64,000 nucleotides of DNA from Streptomyces sp. NBC_00539 (lineage in GTDB: Bacteria > Actinomycetota > Actinomycetes > Streptomycetales > Streptomycetaceae). Under the pieces are notes generated by a model. The model was not told the DNA's origin, ran no database searches, and saw only the letters and a list, made by a program, of their open reading frames with translations. This document shows positions 37,273 to 45,289 of this stretch, piece after piece (positions within the stretch are counted from its first letter, which is position 1; every line of letters begins with the position of its first letter). The translations under genes were made by a program, and so were the position numbers. The stretch is from contig NZ_CP107811.1 of the NCBI RefSeq assembly GCF_036346105.1, positions 5,351,501-5,415,500 of the forward strand, in the 5' to 3' direction.

Positions 37273-38544
37273 TCAGTCCAGGCTGCGCAGTACCAGGCCG
37301 GTCGCCGGCTTGGGGCCGAAGGACGTGGACTTGCGGGGCATCGTGACGCCCTGGCGGGCCAGGTCCCGGACCACGTCCTCACGCACGGGGTGCAGCAGCA
37401 CCGCCGTGCCGCCGTGGCGTTCGGCCATCTCCACGGTGGCGGCGGCGTCGTGGATGTAGGAGATGTGCTCCGGCTCGTCGGGGATCCGCCACAGGGTGTC
37501 GAGGAGGGCCGCGTGCAGGACCGTCGCGTCCAGTCGGCGCCAGGCCTCGGGGCGGTCGTGGCGGACGGTGCGCTCGATGAGGTCCGGGTCCGGGTCGGTG
37601 ACCAGGTGGAAGGTGCCGTCGCCGGCGAGCAGGAAGGCGTTGCCGCGTTCCGACGCGTCGGTGAGGGCTTCCAGCGCGAGCGGGAGCGGGCCTTCCACCC
37701 CACGGATCCGGAACGATCCGCCGAGCGCGTCCAGCGCCTGCGCCTTCGGCAGCCGGCGCAGCATCCGGTGGATGGCACGGACCTGGAGCGGGTAGCGCGC
37801 GGTGTCCACGAGCAGGACCAGGCCGAAGTCCCAGGCGGTGGGCGAAGGGTGCTCCTGCTGGAGGCGCAGGTACGTCGCCCAGCGGTGGTGTCCGTCGGCG
37901 ATCAGGGCCTGGCGGTGGCCGAGGTCGGCGGTGACGGCGGCCAGGTCGGCCGGGTCGGTGATGGCCCACAGGCTGTGCCGGAACCCGTCCTCGGTGACGG
38001 TGGAGAGCAGCGGCTCCCGCCGGGCGGTCCGTTCGATGACGGCGGCCGCGCCCGTGGCCGGGTCGCCGCCGCGGTACGTGAGGAGGAGGGGTTCGAGGTT
38101 GGCGGAGGTCGCGCGCATCAGGCCGGCGCGGTCGGTGACCACGTGCGGCATGACGTCCTCGTGCGGCAGGACGATCCCGTCGTCGGCGCTGGTCAGGGCC
38201 AGGGCGCCGATGACACCGCGCTGGAGGACCCCGGGCTTTCGCTGCTCGTAGACGTAAAGGGCGGGCTCGGGGTCGGCGCTGAGGACGCCTTCGGCGAGCC
38301 AGTGGCGCATGGTGCGCGCGGCCTGTTCGTTGCGGGCGGTGGGGGTGTCGGCCTGGGGCAGGATCAGGCGGACGATGTTGTGCGGGTCGGCGGATTCGAG
38401 GTAGTCGACTCCGTCGGGTCGTACGACCACGTCGTAGGGCGGTGAGGTGACGGCGGCCAGGCTGCCGACGCGCTCGGGGTCATAGCGCAGTCCGTGGAAG
38501 GGGATCAGGCGCAGCCCTCGGTCCGCGATACCAGGTGTGGTCAT
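37273..38544 (-). CDS. DUF1015-family protein
   Basis: 423 residues covering the full DUF1015 family: N-terminal SPPYDVV, central HPHNIVRL-like ADPHNIVRLILP, and ADGHHRWATYLR with paired histidines. Members occur in many bacteria, sometimes near phosphoglycerate dehydrogenase or serine metabolism genes, and have been proposed as kinases or transferases; activity here is not assignable. Soluble. ATG 38544. It is divergent from the HAD hydrolase gene, 120 bases apart. Confidence 0.88.
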   Translation of the reverse strand: MTTPGIADRGLRLIPFHGLRYDPERVGSLAAVTSPPYDVVVRPDGVDYLESADPHNIVRLILPQADTPTARNEQAARTMRHWLAEGVLSADPEPALYVYEQRKPGVLQRGVIGALALTSADDGIVLPHEDVMPHVVTDRAGLMRATSANLEPLLLTYRGGDPATGAAAVIERTARREPLLSTVTEDGFRHSLWAITDPADLAAVTADLGHRQALIADGHHRWATYLRLQQEHPSPTAWDFGLVLLVDTARYPLQVRAIHRMLRRLPKAQALDALGGSFRIRGVEGPLPLALEALTDASERGNAFLLAGDGTFHLVTDPDPDLIERTVRHDRPEAWRRLDATVLHAALLDTLWRIPDEPEHISYIHDAAATVEMAERHGGTAVLLHPVREDVVRDLARQGVTMPRKSTSFGPKPATGLVLRSLD

Positions 38545-38664
38545 TGGTGCATGGTAAGACGCGTCTCACGGTGCGGGATGATCGGGGGAGCGACTGAGCA
38601 GGGCAGAGCAGGGCACGTAGGGACAGAACCGATCGAAGACCGAGCGGACGAGGGAGCGGACACG

Positions 38665-39699
38665 ATGACCCGGCAGAGCAGGACCAGTCCCGCGGGCAGT
38701 GAGCGGAGTCTGCACCAGGCGTACGACACGGCCCTGCTGGACCTGGACGGGGTGGTGTACGCGGGCGGGAGGGCCATCGCGCACGCGGTGGAGTCGCTGG
38801 GGACCGCCCGGGCGCAGGGCATGCACCTCGCGTACGTCACCAACAACGCGCTGAGGACCCCGGACGCGGTGGCGGAGCACCTGTGCGAGCTGGGCATTCC
38901 GACGGAGGCGGGGGAAGTGATCACCTCGGCGCAGGCGGTGGCCCGGCTGATCGCCGATCAGGTGGCGCCGGGGTCGAAGGTGCTGGTGATCGGTGGCGAA
39001 GGACTGCGGGTCGCGCTGCGGGAGCGCGGGCTGGTGCCGGTGGAGTCGGCCGACGAGGAGGACCTGGCGGCGGTCGTGCAGGGGTACGGGGGCCCGGACC
39101 TGGCGTGGGGCCGGTTCGCGGAGGCTTCGTACGCCATCAACCGGGGGGTGCCCTGGTACGCGTCGAACACGGACCTGACGATCCCGGGGGCGCGCGGGAT
39201 CGCGCCGGGCAACGGGGCCGCCGTGGAGGTGGTGCGGATCGCCACGGGCGCGGAGCCGCAGGTGGCGGGCAAGCCGCTGCCGCCGATGCACCGGGAGACG
39301 GTGCTGCGGACGGGGGCGGAGCGGCCGCTGGTGGTGGGGGACCGCCTGGACACCGACATCGAGGGCGCGTTCAACGGGGAGGTGGACTCGCTGCTGGTGC
39401 TCACCGGGGTGACGGACGCGGCGCAGCTGCTGCGGGCCGAGCCCAAGCACCGGCCGACGTACGTGGACCGGGACCTGCGCGGGCTGTTGACCGGGCAGCC
39501 GGAGGTCGTGGCGGCCGGCGACGGGTTCCGCTGCGGTGCGTGGACGGCGGTCGCGCTGGACGACGTACTCACTCTGCGGGGCGAGGACGGTGACCCGCTG
39601 GACGGGCTCCGGGCGCTGTGCGCGGCGGCCTGGACGGCGGCGGGGGACGGTTCTTCGGCACTGGACGCGCAGAAGGCGCTGGCGCGGCTGGGGTGGTAG
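38665..39699 (+). CDS. HAD-superfamily (IIA, NagD-like) phosphatase
   Basis: 344 residues. HAD motif I is LLDLDGVVYAGG, motif II VTNNA, motif III lysine in the AGKPLPPMHRETV segment, and motif IV VGDRLDTDIEGA. A C2-type cap domain lies between motifs II and III. NagD-like enzymes dephosphorylate sugar phosphates, nucleotides or glycerol phosphate/phosphoglycolate. The C-terminal 75 residues are extra relative to NagD. ATG 38665 with GAGGGAG upstream. It is near but not coupled to the iron-transport operon. Confidence 0.9.
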   Translation: MTRQSRTSPAGSERSLHQAYDTALLDLDGVVYAGGRAIAHAVESLGTARAQGMHLAYVTNNALRTPDAVAEHLCELGIPTEAGEVITSAQAVARLIADQVAPGSKVLVIGGEGLRVALRERGLVPVESADEEDLAAVVQGYGGPDLAWGRFAEASYAINRGVPWYASNTDLTIPGARGIAPGNGAAVEVVRIATGAEPQVAGKPLPPMHRETVLRTGAERPLVVGDRLDTDIEGAFNGEVDSLLVLTGVTDAAQLLRAEPKHRPTYVDRDLRGLLTGQPEVVAAGDGFRCGAWTAVALDDVLTLRGEDGDPLDGLRALCAAAWTAAGDGSSALDAQKALARLGW

Positions 39700-39735
39700 A
39701 CCGTTCCCGGGCCTGACCGCCGGGTTCCCGCTCGT

Positions 39736-39754
39736 GCAGGATAGGCTAACCTAA
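39736..39754. promoter_or_regulatory. Iron box (DmdR/IdeR-type operator)
   Basis: On the minus strand it reads TTAGGTTAGCCTATCCTGC, matching about 15 of 19 positions of the actinobacterial iron-repressor site. It overlaps a CAGGAT -10-like element (39737-39742) whose -35 would be CTGACC (39713-39718, 18-base spacer). Iron-loaded DmdR1 would block transcription. Confidence 0.8.
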
Positions 39755-39759
39755 CTTGC

Positions 39760-40803
39760 GTGTTGGTCGAGAGTCCCCCCGAAGTGAGCGCCGCGCCCGT
39801 CGCCACCCGCGCCCGCCAAGGCGCCCGTGCCGCCGGTCTGTTGGCCGCGCTCGTGGTGCTGGCCGTGGTCGCGGTGGCGAGCATCGCCGTAGGCGCCAAG
39901 CAGATGCCCCTCGACCAGGTCTGGCACGGCCTGTTCCACTACGCGGGCACCCCGGGCGATGTGGTGGTGCGCGACCTGAGGGTCCCGCGGACCCTGCTCG
40001 GTGTGCTCGTGGGCCTCGGTCTCGGGCTGTCGGGCGCGGTGATGCAGGCGCTGACCCGCAACCCGCTCGCCGAACCCGGCATCCTCGGCGTCAACGCGGG
40101 CGCCGCGGCCGCCGTCGTCTCGGCGATCAGCTTCTTCGGCGCCTCCTCGCTCGGCGAGTTCGTGTGGTGGGCCTTCCTCGGAGCGGCCGTCGTCTCGGTC
40201 GTGGTGTACGTGCTCGGCGGCAGCCGCAGCGCGACGCCGGTGCGCCTCGCGCTCGCCGGTACGGCGGCCAGCGCCGCCCTGGTCGGCTACATCAACGCCG
40301 TGCAGCTGATGGACAGCAAGGCCCTGGACAAGCTCCGCTTCTGGACGGTCGGTTCACTGGCGTCGGCCACCATGGACACCGTCCGGCAAGTCGCCCCCTT
40401 CCTGCTGGTCGGGGCGGTGATGGCGCTTACGCTCGGCCGGCCGCTCAACGCCATGGCCATGGGCGACGACACCGCTCGGGCGCTCGGCGCGAACCTGACG
40501 CGGACCCGGATCGCCGCGATGGCCGCCATCACCCTGCTGTGCGGGGCGGCGACCGCCGCATGCGGGCCGATCACCTTCATCGGGCTGATGATCCCGCACC
40601 TGGTGCGGCTCATCACCGGCCCGGACATGCGCTGGGTCCTCGCCTACTCCGCGGTGCTGTCCCCCGCACTGCTGCTGGGCGCCGACGTCATCGGACGGGT
40701 CGTCACCCGCCCCGCCGAGCTGCAGGTCGGCATCGTCACCGCGCTCGTCGGCGGCCCGGTCTTCATCTACCTCGTCCGGCGCAAGAGGATGGCCCAGCTG
40801 TGA
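39760..40803 (+). CDS. FecCD-family iron-siderophore permease, subunit 1
   Basis: 347 residues with about ten transmembrane helices and a polar N-terminus. Family motifs LRVPRTLLGVLVGLGLGLSGAV, the AMGDDTARALG coupling loop that contacts the ATPase, and FIGLMIPHLVRL are present. It imports a ferric siderophore together with the next two gene products. GTG start at 39760; no ribosome-binding site, and the iron box ends only five bases upstream, so the message is leaderless or nearly so. The stop overlaps the next start (TGATG). Confidence 0.93.
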   Translation: MLVESPPEVSAAPVATRARQGARAAGLLAALVVLAVVAVASIAVGAKQMPLDQVWHGLFHYAGTPGDVVVRDLRVPRTLLGVLVGLGLGLSGAVMQALTRNPLAEPGILGVNAGAAAAVVSAISFFGASSLGEFVWWAFLGAAVVSVVVYVLGGSRSATPVRLALAGTAASAALVGYINAVQLMDSKALDKLRFWTVGSLASATMDTVRQVAPFLLVGAVMALTLGRPLNAMAMGDDTARALGANLTRTRIAAMAAITLLCGAATAACGPITFIGLMIPHLVRLITGPDMRWVLAYSAVLSPALLLGADVIGRVVTRPAELQVGIVTALVGGPVFIYLVRRKRMAQL

Positions 40804-41876
40804 TGCGGACGGGCGACCCGAAGCCGCGCGAGGCCGCGAAGAGCCGGTCGCGGGTGCTGCGCGGACCCGGCAGGTCGGCGCTGCGGCTGGAGCCGCGCGC
40901 CCTGGCCGCCGGACTGCTGCTGGCGGCCGTCGCGCTGGTCATGGCGATCGTGCTGATCGGCACCGGCGACTTCGAGATCGCGCCCTGGGACGTGGTGCGG
41001 ACCCTGCTGGGGGAGGGCAGCCCCGCAGACGACTTCATCGTCAACGACCTGCGGCTGCCGCGGGTTCTCGTCGCGGTGCTCGTCGGGGCGGCGCTCGGGA
41101 CGGCCGGCGCCGTCTTCCAGTCCGTGTCCCGCAACCCGCTGGGTTCCCCGGACCTGCTGGGCTTCAGCTACGGGTCGGCGGTCGGCGCGCTCGCCGTCAT
41201 CACCCTCTTCCAGGGCGGCTCCGCCGCGGTGGCGGCGGGGGCGGTGGCCGGCGGCCTGCTGACGGGCGCGGCCGTGTACCTGGTCGCCTACAAGCAGGGC
41301 GTCCACGGCTACCGGCTCGTGCTCGTCGGCATCGGGGCCAGCGCCATGCTCCTCGCCCTCATCCAGTACCTGCTGACCAAGGCGAAGCTCGTCGACGCCA
41401 CCCGGGCGATGGTGTGGCTGACCGGCTCGCTGGCCGGCCGGGACTGGTCGCAGGTGTGGCCGCTGCTGGCGACCTGCGCGGTGGTGTTCCCGCTCGTCCT
41501 CGGGCAGGGCAGGGCGCTGCGGATGATGGAGATGGGCGACGACGCCGCGTACGCCCTCGGCGTCAGGGTCGAACGGACCCGCATGCTGCTGATGGCGGCG
41601 GCGATCGTCTTGACCACGGCGGCCTCCGCCGCGGCCGGCCCGATCAGCTTCGTCGCGCTGGCGGCGCCCCAACTGGCCCGGCGCCTGACCCGCTCCAGCG
41701 GGCCGAACCTGCTCGCCGGAGCGCTGATGGGCTCCGTGCTGCTGCTGGTGTCGGACTGGGCCTCGCAGCGGGCCTTCGGGGCGGACCAGCTGCCGGTGGG
41801 TGTGGTGACCGGTCTGGTCGGCGGGGTGTACCTGCTCTGGCTGCTCGTCAGCGAACGCAGAGCAGGACGTATATGA
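40803..41876 (+). CDS. FecCD-family iron-siderophore permease, subunit 2
   Basis: 357 residues, about ten helices. The same motifs are diverged: LRLPRVLVAVLVGAALGTAGAV, coupling loop EMGDDAAYALG, and FVALAAPQLARRL. It forms a heterodimeric channel with subunit 1, the FepD/FepG arrangement. ATG 40803 overlaps the previous stop by one base, and its stop overlaps the ATPase start (ATGA). No binding-protein gene lies in the operon. Confidence 0.93.
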   Translation: MRTGDPKPREAAKSRSRVLRGPGRSALRLEPRALAAGLLLAAVALVMAIVLIGTGDFEIAPWDVVRTLLGEGSPADDFIVNDLRLPRVLVAVLVGAALGTAGAVFQSVSRNPLGSPDLLGFSYGSAVGALAVITLFQGGSAAVAAGAVAGGLLTGAAVYLVAYKQGVHGYRLVLVGIGASAMLLALIQYLLTKAKLVDATRAMVWLTGSLAGRDWSQVWPLLATCAVVFPLVLGQGRALRMMEMGDDAAYALGVRVERTRMLLMAAAIVLTTAASAAAGPISFVALAAPQLARRLTRSSGPNLLAGALMGSVLLLVSDWASQRAFGADQLPVGVVTGLVGGVYLLWLLVSERRAGRI

Positions 41877-42703
41877 GCGACTCGAGGAGTGGGCAAGTGC
41901 AGCAGCGGCTGACCGCGCGGAACGTGACGCTCGGCTACGACCAGCGGGTCATCGCCGAGGACCTCTCGGTGGAGATCCCCGACAACTCCTTCACGGTGAT
42001 CGTCGGACCCAACGCCTGCGGCAAGTCCACGCTGCTGCGCGCCCTGTCGCGGATGCTGAAACCGTCGGCCGGGCAGGTCCTGCTGGACGGCCAGGCCATC
42101 GCCTCGATGCCGGCGAAGAAGGTGGCCAAGACGCTGGGGCTGCTCCCGCAGTCCTCGATCGCGCCCGACGGGATCACCGTCGCCGACCTCGTCTCGCGCG
42201 GCCGCTACCCGCACCAGGGGCTGCTGCGGCAGTGGTCGCAGCAGGACGAGCAGGTCGTCGCCGAGTCGATGGCCGCGACCGGTGTCGCGGAGCTGGCCGG
42301 CCGGGCGGTGGACGAGCTGTCGGGCGGGCAGCGGCAGCGCGTGTGGATCGCGATGGCACTGGCCCAGCAGACCCCCCTGCTGTTGCTGGACGAGCCGACC
42401 ACCTACCTGGACATCCAGCACCAGCTGGACGTCCTGGACCTGTGCGCCGAACTGCACGAGAACCAGGGGCGGACCCTGGTCGCGGTGCTGCACGACCTCA
42501 ATCACGCCGCCCGCTACGCCACGCACCTGATCGCGCTGCGCGGAGGGGTCGTCGTGGCCGAGGGACCGCCCGCCGAGGTGGTCACCGCCGCGCTGGTGGA
42601 GGAGGTGTTCGGGCTGCGCTGCCAGATCATCGAAGACCCGCAGACCGGTACGCCGCTGGTGATCCCGGCGGCCCGGAAGGCCCGGGCGCGACTGGCAGCC
42701 TGA
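41873..42703 (+). CDS. Iron-siderophore ABC transporter ATPase (FepC-like)
   Basis: 276 residues. Walker A GPNACGKST, signature LSGGQRQRVWIAMALAQQT, Walker B LLLLDEPTTYLDI and switch His in AVLHDLNHA match the FepC/FhuC/FecE family, including the characteristic TTYLDIQHQ. It powers the two FecCD permeases. ATG 41873 overlaps the permease stop by four bases. The operon is iron-repressed by the site at 39736-39754. Confidence 0.95.
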   Translation: MSDSRSGQVQQRLTARNVTLGYDQRVIAEDLSVEIPDNSFTVIVGPNACGKSTLLRALSRMLKPSAGQVLLDGQAIASMPAKKVAKTLGLLPQSSIAPDGITVADLVSRGRYPHQGLLRQWSQQDEQVVAESMAATGVAELAGRAVDELSGGQRQRVWIAMALAQQTPLLLLDEPTTYLDIQHQLDVLDLCAELHENQGRTLVAVLHDLNHAARYATHLIALRGGVVVAEGPPAEVVTAALVEEVFGLRCQIIEDPQTGTPLVIPAARKARARLAA

Positions 42704-42782
42704 ACCCGGCTCCCGGACCCCGGACCCGGCTCCGGGCCCCTGAACCGTGCTCCGGGCCTGCCCCTGAACCCTGCTCCGGGAC
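42704..42782. repeat. Short GC-rich repeats after the siderophore operon
   Basis: Four imperfect copies of a CCTGAACC-TGCTCCGGG-type unit of about 20-25 bases fill the gap between convergent stop codons. They can fold into several small hairpins and may terminate transcription. Confidence 0.6.
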
Positions 42783-43130
42783 TCAGAGCAGGCGCTTGAG
42801 GCGGATCAGGTCGCGGAAACCGGCCTCCAGCCTGACCCGGCCCGAGGCCCAGGCCCGGGCGAACCGCAGCTCGCCCGCGACCAGCGCGACCAGGTCGTCG
42901 CCCGTCATCGCGAGCCGGATCTCCGCCTTGGTGGCGGGCGGCCCGGGAGTGAGGGCGTCGACCCGGATCCGGCCCCCGTCGAGGCGACCGGTGAAGGTCT
43001 GGTCCAGGTCGGTGATGTGGCAGCTGAGGGAGCGGTCGAGCGCGACCGCGCCGCGCACGTCGCCCTCGGCGCCGGCCAGGTTGTCTGAGAGTCGGTCGAG
43101 TGCCTCGCGGCACTCCTCGGTGGTAGCCAT
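42783..43130 (-). CDS. SCP2 sterol-binding-domain-like small protein
   Basis: 115 residues covering a compact SCP2-like fold: LDRSLSCHITDLDQTFTGRLDGG in the N-terminal strand region and an RLAMTGDDLVALVAGELRFA helix, ending ASGRVRLEAGFRDLIRLKRLL. The SGR-x-RLEG-like C-terminal segment and the two-residue turn are family hallmarks. It probably binds a hydrophobic small molecule. Start ATG 43130; ribosome-binding site weak. It is divergent from the tlyA cluster. Confidence 0.8.
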   Translation of the reverse strand: MATTEECREALDRLSDNLAGAEGDVRGAVALDRSLSCHITDLDQTFTGRLDGGRIRVDALTPGPPATKAEIRLAMTGDDLVALVAGELRFARAWASGRVRLEAGFRDLIRLKRLL

Positions 43131-43194
43131 CGTGACCACGACGCTACCGCAGAGCCGTACGTGGTCGCGGCGCGCTTCGCGGTAGCGTCGGAGC

Positions 43195-43455
43195 ATGACC
43201 GACCAAGCACCGGAAGCCGCCGCGGAGGCACCCGAGGCCCCCGCCGAGCCCGCCGGTCCCGCGCCGCTGGGCGTCGTACGCACCCCCACCGGCCACTCGG
43301 GGGTGGACGGTCTGCTGGAGCGGCTGGCGGCCGTCGACCACCTCACGGCCGACGGACACGCCGGGGTGTACGAGGATGTGCACAGGGGGTTGCGCGACGC
43401 GCTGACCGCGCTGGACGCACCGCCCGTCCCCGGACCGTACGAAAACAGGAGCTGA
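43195..43455 (+). CDS. Small conserved actinobacterial protein upstream of tlyA
   Basis: 86 residues. The N-terminal third is Ala/Pro/Glu rich and likely disordered. The C-terminal part (GVVRTPTGHSGVDGLLERLA onward) is a short helical domain of a type often found directly 5' of tlyA in actinobacteria. The stop is seven bases before the tlyA GTG, so co-expression is likely. Function unknown; no catalytic motif. Confidence 0.75.
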   Translation: MTDQAPEAAAEAPEAPAEPAGPAPLGVVRTPTGHSGVDGLLERLAAVDHLTADGHAGVYEDVHRGLRDALTALDAPPVPGPYENRS

Positions 43456-43462
43456 ACCGAAC

Positions 43463-44278
43463 GTGGCAGGAGTGGCACGCCGCCGCCTGGACGCCGAACT
43501 GGTACGCCGCAGCATGGCCCGCTCGCGGGAGCACGCGGCCCAGCTGATCGCCGCGGGCCGGGTGACCGTGGGCGGCACCACCGCCACCAAGGCGGCCACC
43601 CAGGTCGAGACCAGCGCGGCCCTCGTCGTCCTCAAGGACGACAGCGACCCCGACTACGTCTCGCGGGGCGGCCACAAACTGGCCGGCGCCCTCGCGGCCT
43701 TCCAGCCGCGGGGCCTGGTGGTCGAGGGCCGCCGGGCGCTGGACGCCGGCGCCTCGACCGGCGGTTTCACCGACGTGCTGCTGCGCGCCGGAGTCGCCCA
43801 CGTCATGGCGGTGGACGTCGGCTACGGGCAGCTCGCCTGGTCCCTGCAGAGCGACGACCGGGTCACCGTCAAGGACCGCACCAACGTCCGCGAGCTGACC
43901 GTCGAGCTGCTCGACGGGGTTCCGGTGGACCTGGTCGTCGGGGACCTGTCCTTCATCTCCATCGGCCTGGTGCTGCCCGCGCTCGTACGCTGCTGCGCGC
44001 CCGGCGCGGACCTGGTGCTGATGGTCAAGCCGCAGTTCGAGGTCGGCAAGGACCGGCTCGGCAGCGGCGGAGTGGTGCGCAGCCCCGAGCTGCGCGCGGA
44101 GGCCGTACGGGACGTCGCGGCGCAGGCCTGGAAGCTGGGGCTGGGGGTGCTCGGGGTGACCGCGAGCCCGCTGCCCGGGCCGTCGGGCAACGTCGAGTAC
44201 TTTCTGTGGCTGCGGGCGGGCGCACCGGCACTCGACCCGGGGGATGTCGATCGTGCAGTGGCGGAGGGGCCGCAGTGA
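43463..44278 (+). CDS. tlyA: TlyA-family rRNA 2'-O-methyltransferase
   Basis: 271 residues. An N-terminal S4 RNA-binding domain (about 6-65, RRRLDAELVRRSMARSRE) is followed by a FtsJ-like Rossmann methyltransferase with SAM motif DAGASTGGFTDVLL and the K-D-K-E catalytic set (including DLSFIS and MVKPQFE). In mycobacteria TlyA methylates 16S C1409 and 23S C1920 and its loss gives capreomycin resistance. GTG start 43463 with AGGAG about twelve bases upstream. The stop overlaps the nadK start (GTGA). Confidence 0.95.
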   Translation: MAGVARRRLDAELVRRSMARSREHAAQLIAAGRVTVGGTTATKAATQVETSAALVVLKDDSDPDYVSRGGHKLAGALAAFQPRGLVVEGRRALDAGASTGGFTDVLLRAGVAHVMAVDVGYGQLAWSLQSDDRVTVKDRTNVRELTVELLDGVPVDLVVGDLSFISIGLVLPALVRCCAPGADLVLMVKPQFEVGKDRLGSGGVVRSPELRAEAVRDVAAQAWKLGLGVLGVTASPLPGPSGNVEYFLWLRAGAPALDPGDVDRAVAEGPQ

Positions 44279-45240
44279 CCGATGCAGCGGGAACATCAGG
44301 AGCGGGAACGTCAGGAGCGGACGGGGCGGAGGTCGCGGGTTCGACGGCGGGACGGACCGTTTTCCTCGTCGCGCACACCGGGCGGCCGGCGGCCATCCGC
44401 AGCGCCGAACTCGTCGTGCGGGGCCTGCTGAGGTCGGGGCTGGGCGTACGGGTCCTCGCCGACGAGGCGGTGGACCTGCCGCTGGCGCCCGGGGTGGAGC
44501 TGGTCGCCGAGGCCACGCCCGAGGCACTGGAGGGGTGCGAGCTGCTCATCGTGCTGGGCGGTGACGGGACCCTGCTGCGCGGCGCGGAGTTCGCCCGCGG
44601 CTCGGGGGTGCCGATGCTGGGGGTGAACCTGGGCCGGGTGGGCTTCCTCGCCGAGGCGGAGCGGGACGACCTGGACAAGGTCGTGGACCGGGTGGTGACG
44701 CGCGCGTACGAGGTCGAGGAGCGGATGACCCTCGACGTGCTCGTGCGGACCAACGGTGACGTGGTCCACCGCGACTGGGCGCTGAACGAGGCCGCCGTCC
44801 AGAAGGTGTCCCCGGAGCGGATGCTGGAGGTGGTCCTGGAGATCGACGGGCGCCCGGTGTCCGGCTTCGGCTGCGACGGGATCGTCTGCGCGACGCCGAC
44901 GGGCTCGACCGCGTACGCCTTCTCGGCGGGCGGGCCGGTGGTCTGGCCGGAGGTGGAGGCGCTGCTGATGGTGCCGATCAGTGCGCACGCGCTGTTCGCG
45001 AAGCCGCTGGTGACCTCGCCGGACTCGGTGCTGGCGGTGGAGGTGCAGACCGGGACCCCGCACGGGGTCCTGTGGTGTGACGGACGGCGCACGCTGGAGC
45101 TGCCGTCCGGGGCGCGGGTGGAGGTCCGGCGCGGGACGGTGCCGGTGCGGCTCGCCCGGCTGCACCACGCGTCCTTCACCGACCGGCTCGTGGCGAAGTT
45201 CGCCCTGCCCGTTTCGGGCTGGCGCGGTGCGCCGCATTAG
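44275..45240 (+). CDS. nadK: NAD kinase
   Basis: 321 residues; phosphorylates NAD to NADP. GGDG motif at residues 95-98, then NLGRVGFLAE, ALNEAAVQK, and DGIVCATPTGSTAYAFSAGGP. The first 25 residues are a Gly/Ala/Ser-rich extension. GTG 44275 overlaps the tlyA stop by four bases. The tlyA-nadK-recN order is conserved in many actinobacteria and firmicutes as I recall, linking rRNA modification, NADP supply and DNA repair in one transcript. Confidence 0.95.
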   Translation: MTDAAGTSGAGTSGADGAEVAGSTAGRTVFLVAHTGRPAAIRSAELVVRGLLRSGLGVRVLADEAVDLPLAPGVELVAEATPEALEGCELLIVLGGDGTLLRGAEFARGSGVPMLGVNLGRVGFLAEAERDDLDKVVDRVVTRAYEVEERMTLDVLVRTNGDVVHRDWALNEAAVQKVSPERMLEVVLEIDGRPVSGFGCDGIVCATPTGSTAYAFSAGGPVVWPEVEALLMVPISAHALFAKPLVTSPDSVLAVEVQTGTPHGVLWCDGRRTLELPSGARVEVRRGTVPVRLARLHHASFTDRLVAKFALPVSGWRGAPH

Positions 45241-45289
45241 TGCCGCTATTAGCACATCCGTTCGGGAACCTCTCGAAGGGTGACGTCGC

